A stretch of 34,580 nt of DNA from Phycisphaerales bacterium (GTDB lineage Bacteria > Planctomycetota > Phycisphaerae > WQYP01): contig WQYP01000028.1 in NCBI GenBank assembly GCA_009781185.1, positions 1 through 34,580 on the forward strand. Direction: 5' to 3'. The notes below the pieces were generated by a model, which saw nothing but the letters and a program-made list of their open reading frames with translations, was not told the DNA's origin and made no database searches. The position numbers and the translations under genes were made by a program. Shown in pieces: positions 8,824-16,477 of this stretch. Position 1 is the first letter of the stretch, and every line of letters starts with the position of its first letter.

Positions 8824-11463
8824 TTACGCCCCGTACTTCACCACAAGCCGATCATAATCCTGCTTGTACAGGCTGCCGCCCAGGTCCGGCGAAGAGCTCC
8901 TCAAATCCCTGAGCTTCTGCTTGATCTCATCCCGCGCCACGTCACCTTTGATCGCTTCCATGCACTGGATGATCCGCAGCCAGCTTTCCCAATATCCCTC
9001 GTTCCCCGGCGTCAACCGCGGCAAAATCCGCTTGAACAAATCCAACGACTTCGCATATTCACTGTTGTCGTGCGTCTCCTTCGCCTTCAAAAACATCGCC
9101 CTCGCTTCCGTCTGGAACGGACTCAACTGCACCGGATCTTCTTTCTGCAGTTGCAGGCAAAGCGCCTGTGCCCCCATGTAATCACCCGCCAGAACCATCA
9201 TGTGCGCCTTGATCGATCGCAGGTCAAACGCCGCCTTCTTATCCGCCGCGGTCCCGGATTTGTTTTTCTCCTCGATGATCGGATCGAAGAGTTTCACCAC
9301 GAAATTCGCCAGGCTTTTCGCCTGGGCCGGATCGGTCTTCTCGATTCGGGTCGCTTCTTCCAGCGTTTGCGACGCCATCGCCGTCATGACATCGACCGGG
9401 TCCTTCCCCAACGCCTTGGCATACTCGTGCATCACCTTCATGATCTCGGCGCTGTTGGCGTTACTCGTCTGCATCGCCTGAATTTTCAGCCGCAACACCG
9501 CCCCCTGCATCCTCGGCGTCAATTCTCCTTGGAGCTTATACAACTTCTCGATCCGGTCCAGCGCCTTGCGGCCATCGTTCACGTTCGGATTCAAGGCCGT
9601 GGTCGCTTCAATGAACAGAATATCCGTCCGATACGAACGGAACCGATTCAGCGTCTCTGCCGGTATGCCCGCCGGCGGCCTCTCCAGCAACGCAACAAAA
9701 TTCCCGCAAGTCTTGAACAAATCATTCGCCGCCCGCTGTACATCCGCCTGCGGCGCCTGTTTCCCCGTCAGCTCGCTGAACCGCGTCGTCGCGATGCTCA
9801 CCAATCCATACTGTGCTTCGACATATTTCGGATCATTCTGTGGCACCCGCGCGAACGCCCTCGCCGCCTCATCCAGCTTCTCCGCCTGCACCAGCGACAC
9901 CGCCAGGTAAAACGCATACTTGTCATCCCCGAACTTCGTCACGCTCAGCAGCAACGCCTTTTCCACCAGCGTCCTCACCTGCGCACTGTTGGCCACATCG
10001 GGATGCTCCTTCTTCAACTGCCCGATCTGTCCCATCGTAATGTCCAACACCTTCTTCGCTCGCTCATCCTTGGCCGACGAAAGCTCCACAAATTCCACGT
10101 TAAACTGGATCGCCGGCACCAGGTCATTCAGCACCGCCGAGCATATCCCCGCCAGATACGTCGCCTCGAGCTTATCCGACGCCGTCGAGCTCTTATTCTC
10201 CTTCACCGCCACCGACGCCTTCACCGCCTCACGCAACGCCTGCTTGCTCGCCTCCGTCTCGCCACGCTGACCCTGGCTCTTGGCATAAGCGATCGCCAAC
10301 TGCTGCATCGGCAGAAGGTCCGCCACATCCGTGTTGTCCGCAATCTGCGAGCCCAACTGCTCGTAAATCAAATCCCGGAATCCCGGCTCTGCCTTGATGA
10401 TCTCCGCCAAAATCCCCATCGCCTTAAGCTGCGTCTCCTTCTTCTCGGCGCCCTCCTTGGTCTCCGCCTCCGCCCACACAATGCGATACCGCAGCATCTC
10501 CGCCGACATCATCGCAAGCTTGTTGTCCTGAGGCAGCGTCTTCTTAAACTCCTCAAACGCACTGAGCGCCGACGCAAAATCCCGCTCGCGGATTTGCGTC
10601 ACAATCTTCTGATACCGCGCCTGATACACCACCCATTCCGGAGCAGCCCGCTTACCCCCTTCATCCGTCGCCACCGGCAGCATCGCCTTGTCCAAATCTT
10701 TCTTCGCCAGAACCAAATTCCCCGCCTCGCTCTGCATCTTCCCGCGGAGCAGCAACGCCTGATGATTCACCCCATTATCCGTCGCCTCATCTGCCCACTG
10801 AGCCAGCGACCCCGCTCCCGCCAGCAGCAGATCCTTCCGCGCCTTGGTCCCCGGTTCCATCGACATCGCCTTGAAATACTGACCCCACACGTTGTAATAA
10901 TGCCCCTCCGCCTGCGCCGTCGCCACACGCGTATACGCATTCTCATCGAACTGCGGCCGCGACTCGTAGTACCTCACCGCCGAATCCAGCGACGCCGTCG
11001 ACTTCTTCAACAACGCATCCCCCAACTCCGCCATCGGCGCCAGCGCCGCCCGATCCTTCGGCGTATTGACCCAGTTCTCCATCCGAGTCACCACACGCTG
11101 TGACAATTGTCCATAAATAAACTTCGCATGATCCAACGCCCAGACCCCATCCACATCCGGATTCTGCTCGAGGTACGCATTCATCGCCGCCACGTACTCC
11201 GTGGCCATTCGCACCGTTTCGCCCTGTTTGGCGATTTCATCCCACGTCGCCGCGATCGTCTGCGCCTTCCACAGATTCTCCGCCGGAGTCCCCTTGCTCG
11301 CCGCCTCCTGCGCCGCGATCAGCGACGGCTGATTCAACTGCAACAGCTCATGCGCCCACTGCGTATCCGAATTCGCCACGATCTTGACCGCCGGCGCCTG
11401 TCCCCACGTCGTCCCCGAAATCACCGCCCCCATCAGCAACGCCGCCACAATTCGCTTCTGCAT
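8824..11463 (-). CDS. Large exported TPR-like helical repeat protein of the ExbBD cluster
   Basis: An 879-residue protein. It has a signal peptide (MQKRIVAALLMGAV, cleavage near TWG-QA, residue 22), so it is exported, probably to the periplasm. The rest is almost entirely helical, with Ala/Leu-rich paired helices such as those around YYNVWGQYFKAM and GNLVLAKKDLDKAM. This suggests a TPR-type alpha-solenoid, although individual repeats are degenerate. ATG 11463 has AAAGGTG four bases upstream, inside the end of the preceding Uma2 gene. The gap is only 9 bases, so the two are probably translationally coupled. As the last gene of the ExbB/ExbD/VWA cluster it is a candidate periplasmic scaffold or partner of that motor. 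That is inferred from position only. Confidence 0.8.
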   Translation of the reverse strand: MQKRIVAALLMGAVISGTTWGQAPAVKIVANSDTQWAHELLQLNQPSLIAAQEAASKGTPAENLWKAQTIAATWDEIAKQGETVRMATEYVAAMNAYLEQNPDVDGVWALDHAKFIYGQLSQRVVTRMENWVNTPKDRAALAPMAELGDALLKKSTASLDSAVRYYESRPQFDENAYTRVATAQAEGHYYNVWGQYFKAMSMEPGTKARKDLLLAGAGSLAQWADEATDNGVNHQALLLRGKMQSEAGNLVLAKKDLDKAMLPVATDEGGKRAAPEWVVYQARYQKIVTQIRERDFASALSAFEEFKKTLPQDNKLAMMSAEMLRYRIVWAEAETKEGAEKKETQLKAMGILAEIIKAEPGFRDLIYEQLGSQIADNTDVADLLPMQQLAIAYAKSQGQRGETEASKQALREAVKASVAVKENKSSTASDKLEATYLAGICSAVLNDLVPAIQFNVEFVELSSAKDERAKKVLDITMGQIGQLKKEHPDVANSAQVRTLVEKALLLSVTKFGDDKYAFYLAVSLVQAEKLDEAARAFARVPQNDPKYVEAQYGLVSIATTRFSELTGKQAPQADVQRAANDLFKTCGNFVALLERPPAGIPAETLNRFRSYRTDILFIEATTALNPNVNDGRKALDRIEKLYKLQGELTPRMQGAVLRLKIQAMQTSNANSAEIMKVMHEYAKALGKDPVDVMTAMASQTLEEATRIEKTDPAQAKSLANFVVKLFDPIIEEKNKSGTAADKKAAFDLRSIKAHMMVLAGDYMGAQALCLQLQKEDPVQLSPFQTEARAMFLKAKETHDNSEYAKSLDLFKRILPRLTPGNEGYWESWLRIIQCMEAIKGDVARDEIKQKLRDLRSSSPDLGGSLYKQDYDRLVVKYGA

Positions 11464-11472
11464 CAGTCACCT

Positions 11473-12027
11473 TTACCACCAAAGTTCCTGGAGTGGAATC
11501 GCCAAATCAACAAACGGTTTCGCTCGCACAACCGCATCGCCGCTCGCTTTCACATGCGAACGATAAGATTTCCCCGTAAGAACATACGCCTCGAACGTCC
11601 GACGCTGAGGATCAACTATCCAATAATAACGAATACCCGCCTTCGCATACTGCTGGAACTTGATTACCCGATCGGTACGATCCGAACCAAGACTGATCAC
11701 TTCCACGATAAGTTCCGCATCGTCCGAACTCGCGGCACCGTTCGGATCTATTTTTTTCAACTGCTTCTTCGTGGCGAACATCAAGTCCGGACGACGTACA
11801 TCAAGCGGGCTAAATTCCGTGTCCAGCTCCGTAAACAAACGGCCCAGATCATACGCTCGAATGTGTGTCCTCAGAATCGCTATCAGCCCGGCAACCGCAT
11901 GAGAATGATACGATCGGGGACTCGGACTCACGATCACCTCTCCATTCACCAATTCAAACCGCAACCCTCCCGGCACTTCGATGTGATGAAACTGCTCAGC
12001 CGAAATTTTCGCGACCTGAATCGTCAT
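11473..12027 (-). CDS. Uma2 family (DUF820) PD-(D/E)XK nuclease-fold protein
   Basis: A 184-residue protein of usual Uma2 length. Family motifs are visible: FELVNGEVI (25-33), RRPDLMFA with Asp81, AELIVEVIS with Glu109, KFQQYAKAGIRYYWIVDP starting at Lys123. Asp81, Glu109 and possibly Lys123 would form the nuclease-type metal site. Uma2 proteins are abundant in cyanobacteria, Chloroflexi and planctomycetes. Their function is unsettled and many are mobile. The ATG at 12027 has only a weak ribosome site. It is out of place within an envelope operon and is probably an insertion, separated from exbD2 by a word-repeat hairpin and almost touching the TPR gene downstream. Confidence 0.88.
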   Translation of the reverse strand: MTIQVAKISAEQFHHIEVPGGLRFELVNGEVIVSPSPRSYHSHAVAGLIAILRTHIRAYDLGRLFTELDTEFSPLDVRRPDLMFATKKQLKKIDPNGAASSDDAELIVEVISLGSDRTDRVIKFQQYAKAGIRYYWIVDPQRRTFEAYVLTGKSYRSHVKASGDAVVRAKPFVDLAIPLQELWW

Positions 12028-12070
12028 GCCGTCATTCTATCCGATTCGATGATCCGATTCGAATTTTTTT

Positions 12071-12144
12071 AGCCACAGAGAACACAGAGGACACAGAGTG
12101 GAAAAAAGTTGCTTTACTCTGTGCCCTCTGTGCCCTCTGTGGCT
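12071..12144. repeat. CACAGAG-word inverted repeat
   Basis: The left arm 12071-12098 is made of degenerate ACACAGAGG words. The right arm 12117-12144 is made of the reverse word CCTCTGTG. The 28-base arms pair at about 25 positions around an 18-base spacer. It fills most of the gap between exbD2 and the Uma2 gene. Confidence 0.75.
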
Positions 12145-12149
12145 ATTGA

Positions 12150-12668
12150 TTACCCCGCCGGCGCAAAGGCCACTTGCTTGAACTGTGCTTCCATGCAGTA
12201 ATCGTAAATCGTGATCACATCCTGGTAGGGCACTTTGCCGTCGGGCTTGATAATGATCTGCACATCCGGCGAGAGCCCCGCCTGTTTCGCTTTGAAATAT
12301 TTCAAAATGTTTTCATTTGTCGTCTGGTCCGCCGTCGCCGGATCCGCGTCATTCTTGACTTTGTCCATTTTCTGCGGCGCCGCGTCAAACGCCCGCACGA
12401 TCGTATCATCGCCTTCACGGGCCATCTTGATCCACAGCTTCACCGCCGGCATTTTCCCCTCCGCCGCGTTCTCGCCCAGCCCCGCCTTGTCGATCGCCGG
12501 CATGCTGCTCTTCAAAAATACCTCCGGCATCACAAAGCTGCTCCCCAACATAAAGAAAATCAAAATGCACATCACCACATCCACCATCGGCGTCATGTTC
12601 GGCCCCACATGCGCCATCTTCTTCATCGGTTTCTTCTTCTTACCGCCGCCACCACCGCCAGCACTCAT
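12150..12668 (-). CDS. exbD: ExbD/TolR family biopolymer transport protein (exbD2)
   Basis: A 172-residue inner-membrane protein. It has a short Gly/Lys-rich cytoplasmic N-terminus, one membrane segment at about 31-47, and a periplasmic domain. Asp30 in NMTPMVDVVM is the position of the conserved proton-handling aspartate of ExbD/TolR. The C-terminal fold ends DVQIIIKPDGKVPYQDV then a helix, as in the family. GAGG lies six bases before ATG 12668. Compared with exbD3 it has an extra segment of charged residues (about 85-125). The membrane segment and C-terminus are nearly the same in both, so they are recent paralogues. It should work with the ExbB at 13325-14161. Confidence 0.93.
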   Translation of the reverse strand: MSAGGGGGGKKKKPMKKMAHVGPNMTPMVDVVMCILIFFMLGSSFVMPEVFLKSSMPAIDKAGLGENAAEGKMPAVKLWIKMAREGDDTIVRAFDAAPQKMDKVKNDADPATADQTTNENILKYFKAKQAGLSPDVQIIIKPDGKVPYQDVITIYDYCMEAQFKQVAFAPAG

Positions 12669-12680
12669 ATCACACCTCTA

Positions 12681-12709
12681 CCTTTTAACTTTATAACTTT
12701 TAACTTTGA
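12681..12709. repeat. AACTTTTA-word repeat
   Basis: Direct copies of the word TTTTAACTT occupy most of the 42-base gap between the exbD1 and exbD2 genes. The same word recurs at 14213-14236 in the gap between the VWA gene and exbB. Confidence 0.55.
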
Positions 12710-12710
12710 A

Positions 12711-13190
12711 TCACTGCCCTTGCCGCGTCGCAAAGTTCACATTCTTAATATCCGCCTGCGCACAAGCCACCAGCACCGGCCCGATCCAGTCATACTTCTC
12801 ATTTTCGTCCGCCCGGAGGATGACTTTCAGATCCGGATTCAGTCTGCGTTCATCCCGCAGCCGCGCCGTGAGCGCCTTCCATCCGTCCCCCGTGATCATA
12901 TCCTGCCCGTGCATCTTCACCGTCGGCGGCATCAACTTCCGCTGCGCCTCTGGAATCTCATTACCATCCTTATCCTTCAACGGCGGCGGCACCACGTTGA
13001 TCGTCAATCGCCCCATCTGATCTTCCATTTCCAGCCCCACATTCGCCCGCGGAATCACCATCTCCACCATCTCGTCCTTCACCAACTTACTGACCATCAG
13101 GAAGAACACGATCAGGCACATTACCACGTCGATCAACGGCGTGACGTTCACATGCTCATCGTGCATCGGCTCAATGCCCTTGCGTGCCAT
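12711..13190 (-). CDS. exbD: ExbD/TolR family biopolymer transport protein (exbD1)
   Basis: A 159-residue single-pass inner-membrane protein. HVNVTPLIDVVM places the key aspartate at 21, followed by a membrane helix (about 22-38) and a periplasmic domain with DLKVILRADENEKYDWIGPVL, the usual ExbD/TolR C-terminal fold. The ribosome site AAGGAGGTG six bases before ATG 13190 is the strongest in the cluster. It is clearly more distant from exbD2 and exbD3 than those two are from each other. Two different ExbD subunits next to one ExbB suggests a mixed ExbD dimer. That is an inference. Confidence 0.93.
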   Translation of the reverse strand: MARKGIEPMHDEHVNVTPLIDVVMCLIVFFLMVSKLVKDEMVEMVIPRANVGLEMEDQMGRLTINVVPPPLKDKDGNEIPEAQRKLMPPTVKMHGQDMITGDGWKALTARLRDERRLNPDLKVILRADENEKYDWIGPVLVACAQADIKNVNFATRQGQ

Positions 13191-13202
13191 AAAGCACCTC
13201 CT

Positions 13203-13320
13203 TGAAAAATCTGGTGATTTGGTGATTGAGTGATCTGGTGATTGAAGTTATTTCCAATCACCAGCCCAAATCATCCCATTTCAAATCACCAGATCACCAG
13301 ATTACGAAATCACCAAATCC
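13203..13320. repeat. ATCACCAGA-word inverted repeat
   Basis: The left half, about 13211-13245, has several copies of CTGGTGATT/TGGTGATT. The right half, about 13283-13320, has AATCACCAGATCACCAG and related words in reverse orientation. It fills the 134-base gap between exbB and exbD1 and can fold into a long imperfect hairpin in the polycistronic message. Confidence 0.75.
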
Positions 13321-13324
13321 CAAC

Positions 13325-14161
13325 TCATTCCGCCGGCTGCGGCACTGGCTGCGGCGCCGGAGCGGCCGCGGTCGCCTTGCTGCTGCTGCTCGAAACCTTC
13401 TTCGACTTCGACGCTTCATCGCTCGATTCCGGACGCAGTCCTTCGAGCAGTTCTTCCGCCACCACCGAAGCCTTCGTCACGATCTTATCCGCCTTGGTGC
13501 GATACAACCCGTACACCACGAGGCACGGAATCGCCACGAACAACCCGAAGAACGTATGCCACAACGCCGCGCCGATACCACCCGCCAAATCCGCCGGCTT
13601 GGCATTCCCGCCCGTCGCAAGCAACGCATAAAACGCCATGATCATCCCGAGCACCGTCCCCAGCAGTCCCAGCAGTGGCCCGATGTTCCCGATCACGTTC
13701 ATCGGCTCCAGGCGGCGGAACAAATGCGACGATTGTTCGCCCAGCGAGTTCTCCATCGCTTCACGCATTGCCGGGAACTTCAGGTGTGCCTTGCGGATCG
13801 CCGCGTAGAGCCCTTTGCTGATGAATGTCTCATCCGTCGCGGTGAAGTCCATCAGTTCCTTGAACTGCCGACCCGCGATCAGGCTCCGCAGATGTTCCGT
13901 CGTCTCCGGCGGCGCAATCTTGATTTCACGCACATGCAGCATCGCATCGATCGCCAACGCGATCCCCGAAATGGACGCGAAAATCAGCAGCGAAATCACA
14001 AGCCAGTCAAACGCATGAAACACCCACATCGGCAGCGTCGCCGCCGCCAACACCGGCATCGACACCATCCCGCCTCCTCCTGCCGCCATCGCCGGCGTAC
14101 TCATCGCCACGCCAACCACCGCCACCGCTCCCGCCATGACAACCTTCTTACCAAAACCCAT
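13325..14161 (-). CDS. exbB: MotA/TolQ/ExbB proton channel family protein
   Basis: A 278-residue protein with a signal-like N-terminal segment (to about residue 27, ending AMAA). Three membrane helices follow at about 51-72, 155-182 and 199-220. The family signature is clear: GNIGPLLGLLGTVLGMI (158-174) in helix 2 and ALWHTFFGLFVAIP in helix 3, with Thr203 facing the proton path. The large cytoplasmic region lies between helices 1 and 2, and the C-terminal tail is rich in Ser, Ala and Pro. An N-terminal extension before helix 1 is common in ExbB of planctomycetes and Bacteroidetes. ATG 14161 or the adjacent GTG 14164 may be used, as AAGGAG suits both. It is the motor stator partner of the ExbD proteins. 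Confidence 0.93.
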   Translation of the reverse strand: MGFGKKVVMAGAVAVVGVAMSTPAMAAGGGGMVSMPVLAAATLPMWVFHAFDWLVISLLIFASISGIALAIDAMLHVREIKIAPPETTEHLRSLIAGRQFKELMDFTATDETFISKGLYAAIRKAHLKFPAMREAMENSLGEQSSHLFRRLEPMNVIGNIGPLLGLLGTVLGMIMAFYALLATGGNAKPADLAGGIGAALWHTFFGLFVAIPCLVVYGLYRTKADKIVTKASVVAEELLEGLRPESSDEASKSKKVSSSSSKATAAAPAPQPVPQPAE

Positions 14162-14212
14162 CACACCATACTCCTTAAAACAAGGGACTGATTACGAAAG
14201 CCAGATATACCA

Positions 14213-14236
14213 ATTAACTTTTAACTTTTAACTTTC
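14213..14236. repeat. AACTTTTA-word repeat, second site
   Basis: Three tandem copies of TTAACTTT(TA) lie in the gap between the VWA gene and exbB. The word matches that at 12681-12709. Confidence 0.55.
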
Positions 14237-14237
14237 A

Positions 14238-15290
14238 CTAATACCCTTTCCCCAGGTCTTTTTCCGAAACAAACTTGTACACGCCCCCGTTCTTCTTGGC
14301 CAGTTCTTTGAGCTGATCTTCCGAGATCGGGTCATTGATGACGAACGCCAGCGTATTGACACGCACCTTCTTGGCCTTATTCAATTGATTCGTCACGATC
14401 TCTATCAAACGCGGATCAAATCGCCCGTCCGTCAAAAAGTAAATCACTTCCGGCTGCAGCTGAAACGCCGCCTCAAACGCTTCCTTGCCCGGATCCAGCA
14501 GATCGTCGTTCATTCCCTGTGCCCGGAAGTTCTGCAGCTTCGACGCGAAATCTTTTTTCGTCTCCGTCGTCGCACGCTGCAACTGCGGATAAATCACCGA
14601 TGCTCGTTCCGAGAACATCACCACGCCGAAGGACTGCACCGGGATCATCTGATTGACCGATCGGATCGCCTCCTGACGCAGAAAATCAAACGTATCGAGC
14701 ATCGACCCCGAGTGGTCCAAAATATAGACAATCTTTTTCGCCGTCGCCTTCTGCTCAAAGAACTTCACCCCGATCCCGCGCCCGCCGCCGGGCACCCCGT
14801 ACGGCGCCTGCACCCCGCCCGACCCTTTCCCCACGCCTCCGTTCCCCCTGCCAACGCTCCCGCCCGTCCCGGTCGCTATCATATCCACCACATTATCCCC
14901 TTCCGACCCTTCCAGCATGCTCGCCACATTGTCCTTCGATTCCGTCTGTGCCCACCCCTGCGTCTTGGCAAACTCATTAATGTTCTGCCGCGCATCGCGA
15001 TTCGGATCCCCATCGATCCCCGGATGCTCCACCATCGGCAAATTGCTCTCGTCCGCAAAAGACGCCGGTATCACAATCTTCTCCGTATCATCCTGCGGCT
15101 GATGCGCGTTCACATACAACGCAAACGCAAACACTAAAAATAACCCCAAATGCCCCGTCACACTCACCGCCCACGGAAACGCCGCCTCCAACCACGGCGG
15201 CATCCCCGCCTGACCCGCCTCCTCCACAAACTGCTCCTTCGCCGGATTGCCTTCCACCTGCGGATCCACTTTTTTCGTCGCCTGTGTCAT
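14238..15290 (-). CDS. VWA-domain protein with a TonB/TolA-like membrane anchor
   Basis: A 350-residue protein. ATG 15290 is chosen for AGGAG six bases upstream; a longer frame to 15326 has no such site. Layout: about 37 cytoplasmic residues, FPW (38-40), one membrane helix (41-61) containing Ser43-x3-His47, an acidic linker, a Gly-rich stretch (141-174), then a von Willebrand A domain (about 185-340). The metal-site motif D192-HSGS196 and LTDG (286-289) are present. The usual MIDAS threonine region reads QGMNDD, so the metal site looks incomplete. S-x3-H in the anchor is the signature by which TonB and TolA couple to ExbB/ExbD and TolQ/TolR. It lies upstream of exbB in the same direction. 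I infer that it is the energised arm of this motor, reaching into the periplasm. Confidence 0.85.
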   Translation of the reverse strand: MTQATKKVDPQVEGNPAKEQFVEEAGQAGMPPWLEAAFPWAVSVTGHLGLFLVFAFALYVNAHQPQDDTEKIVIPASFADESNLPMVEHPGIDGDPNRDARQNINEFAKTQGWAQTESKDNVASMLEGSEGDNVVDMIATGTGGSVGRGNGGVGKGSGGVQAPYGVPGGGRGIGVKFFEQKATAKKIVYILDHSGSMLDTFDFLRQEAIRSVNQMIPVQSFGVVMFSERASVIYPQLQRATTETKKDFASKLQNFRAQGMNDDLLDPGKEAFEAAFQLQPEVIYFLTDGRFDPRLIEIVTNQLNKAKKVRVNTLAFVINDPISEDQLKELAKKNGGVYKFVSEKDLGKGY

Positions 15291-15701
15291 ACGAGTCTCC
15301 TCATTTTCACGCCACGGGCCCTGCAAAGGGGGAATGACAGCGCCGTGACATCAACATCTCGCCGATGTCCCTGGGGGGATTTTCATCCCTCATTCAGGTC
15401 TGCCATTCCTGCCAAGGTCACAGACCTGACGCCTTCTGCTGGCGCACACGATCATTCCGGTCTAATCTTCAAAGCAACCTCCGTGCCGCACCGCAGAGTT
15501 CTCCTTTTCTTCCAACAATCGCCTTTATTTCCAAAAGAACTCCCGGCAATTGGCCGATACTCTTAAATTCCAAACACCCATTCCCCGCATGTCCACACAC
15601 TTCCCCTCACTGACAATTCTGTCAAAACCCTCTCTGCCACGTGCCACTTCTGTCACAAACAGCATCCCTCTTCCGTCCGATAATCCTCTATCCGATAACC
15701 C
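15291..15701. other. Gap between exbD3 and the VWA gene, no gene seen
   Basis: No convincing coding frame was found. A cluster of TGACA/TGTCA words lies at 15611-15655 (TGACA 15611, TGTCA 15620, TGTCA 15651), resembling the cluster at 16277-16320 on the other side of exbD3. GACATC (15347-15352) and GATGTC (15364-15369) could form a weak stem. A promoter for the VWA-exbB-exbD operon is expected here, but I cannot point to one. Confidence 0.4.
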
Positions 15702-16160
15702 TCATGAAGCCGTCGCGAATCCCACCTTTCGCATTTGTGCCTTCAGACACCACTCATACACCCAGATCAAATCTTGATACCGCACATTGCCTTGCGGACA
15801 GATCACCACCTGCATCTCCGGCGAAATCTCCGCCCCCTTCCGCGCAATGAGCGCCTCGAGTGCCGCCCGATCCCCCTCGATCCCAAGCGCCTTTTCCCCA
15901 AACACCCGCACCCACGTCTCGCCTCCTCCTCCTTTTTCCATCACGATCCGTCCCCGTACCGCCGGCATCCCCGGCTGCTCCATCCCCACCCCCTTCTCCA
16001 CCGGTACACTCTGCCGAATCATCCACTCCGGCACAAAAAACGAACTCCCCAACATAAAAAAAATCAAAATACACATCACCACATCCACCATCGGCGTCAT
16101 GTTCGGCACCCCCGTCCTCTTTTTTTCCCCTCCACGTTGTTGAATCATCTTGCCTTCCAT
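15702..16160 (-). CDS. exbD: ExbD/TolR family protein (exbD3)
   Basis: A 152-residue single-pass protein. ATG 16160 has GGAGGA eight bases upstream; the longer frame to 16268 lacks a ribosome site. PNMTPMVDVVM places the conserved aspartate at 26, with a membrane helix at about 27-43. Its helix (MCILIFFMLGSSF) is identical to that of exbD2, and the DNA across it is nearly identical too. The C-terminus (MQVVICPQGNVRYQDLIWVY) also follows exbD2. It lacks the charged insertion of exbD2. It is probably a duplicate of exbD2 placed 411 bases ahead of the VWA gene. It may be transcribed separately or as the first gene of the cluster. Confidence 0.9.
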   Translation of the reverse strand: MEGKMIQQRGGEKKRTGVPNMTPMVDVVMCILIFFMLGSSFFVPEWMIRQSVPVEKGVGMEQPGMPAVRGRIVMEKGGGGETWVRVFGEKALGIEGDRAALEALIARKGAEISPEMQVVICPQGNVRYQDLIWVYEWCLKAQMRKVGFATAS

Positions 16161-16276
16161 ATATTCGTTCCTCCCAAATCGTGCGACCTCTTTGACAAAT
16201 ACAATCGTCATGCCACATCGCCCCCCAAAAAATCCCTGCAAAACTCGACCTTTTTTCCTCACCCCCATCCATCCTC

Positions 16277-16320
16277 TGTCACATCTGACAATCCTCTGTC
16301 ATTCCCCGCCACGATTGTCA
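16277..16320. promoter_or_regulatory. TGTCA/TGACA word cluster upstream of exbD3
   Basis: TGTCA at 16277, TGACA at 16286, TGTCA at 16297 and TGTCA at 16316 lie in the exbD3/serA divergent gap. A similar cluster sits at 15611-15655 upstream of the VWA gene. They could be operator sites shared by the two transcription units or another short-word repeat. The sequence alone does not decide. Confidence 0.3.
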
Positions 16321-16328
16321 TCCTCTCG

Positions 16329-16421
16329 CTTTAAGTCGTTAAGCCATCAAGTCGTTAAATCGTCAAGTCGTTGCTCCTCTTGCCAACTGACCAACGACTT
16401 AACGACTTGACGATTTAACGC
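16329..16421. repeat. GTCGTTAA-word inverted repeat upstream of serA
   Basis: Degenerate copies of AAGTCGTTAA/ATCGTCAAGTCGTT end in a perfect 20-bp inverted repeat (16353-16372 and 16401-16420) with a 28-base loop. It lies 57 bases before the serA start. Together with the TGTCA cluster it occupies most of the 317-base divergent gap between exbD3 and serA. Confidence 0.75.
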
Positions 16422-16443
16422 CAATGCACCAACTAGACATTCG

Positions 16444-16452
16444 TGCTATACT
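16444..16452 (+). promoter_or_regulatory. Possible extended -10 promoter of serA
   Basis: TGCTATACT matches an extended -10 (TGnTATACT) 25 bases before ATG 16478. No good -35 hexamer stands 16-18 bases upstream, where the word-repeat hairpin ends. Proposed on the -10 match and position only. Confidence 0.3.
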
Positions 16453-16477
16453 TCGCGTTTTTACTTCGGAGCAACTC

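Noticed and set aside
9070..11103. Plus-strand frame of 677 codons opposite the TPR gene
   Set aside because: Extremely Arg/His/Leu-rich composition typical of an antisense shadow. The minus-strand gene has a signal peptide and ribosome site.
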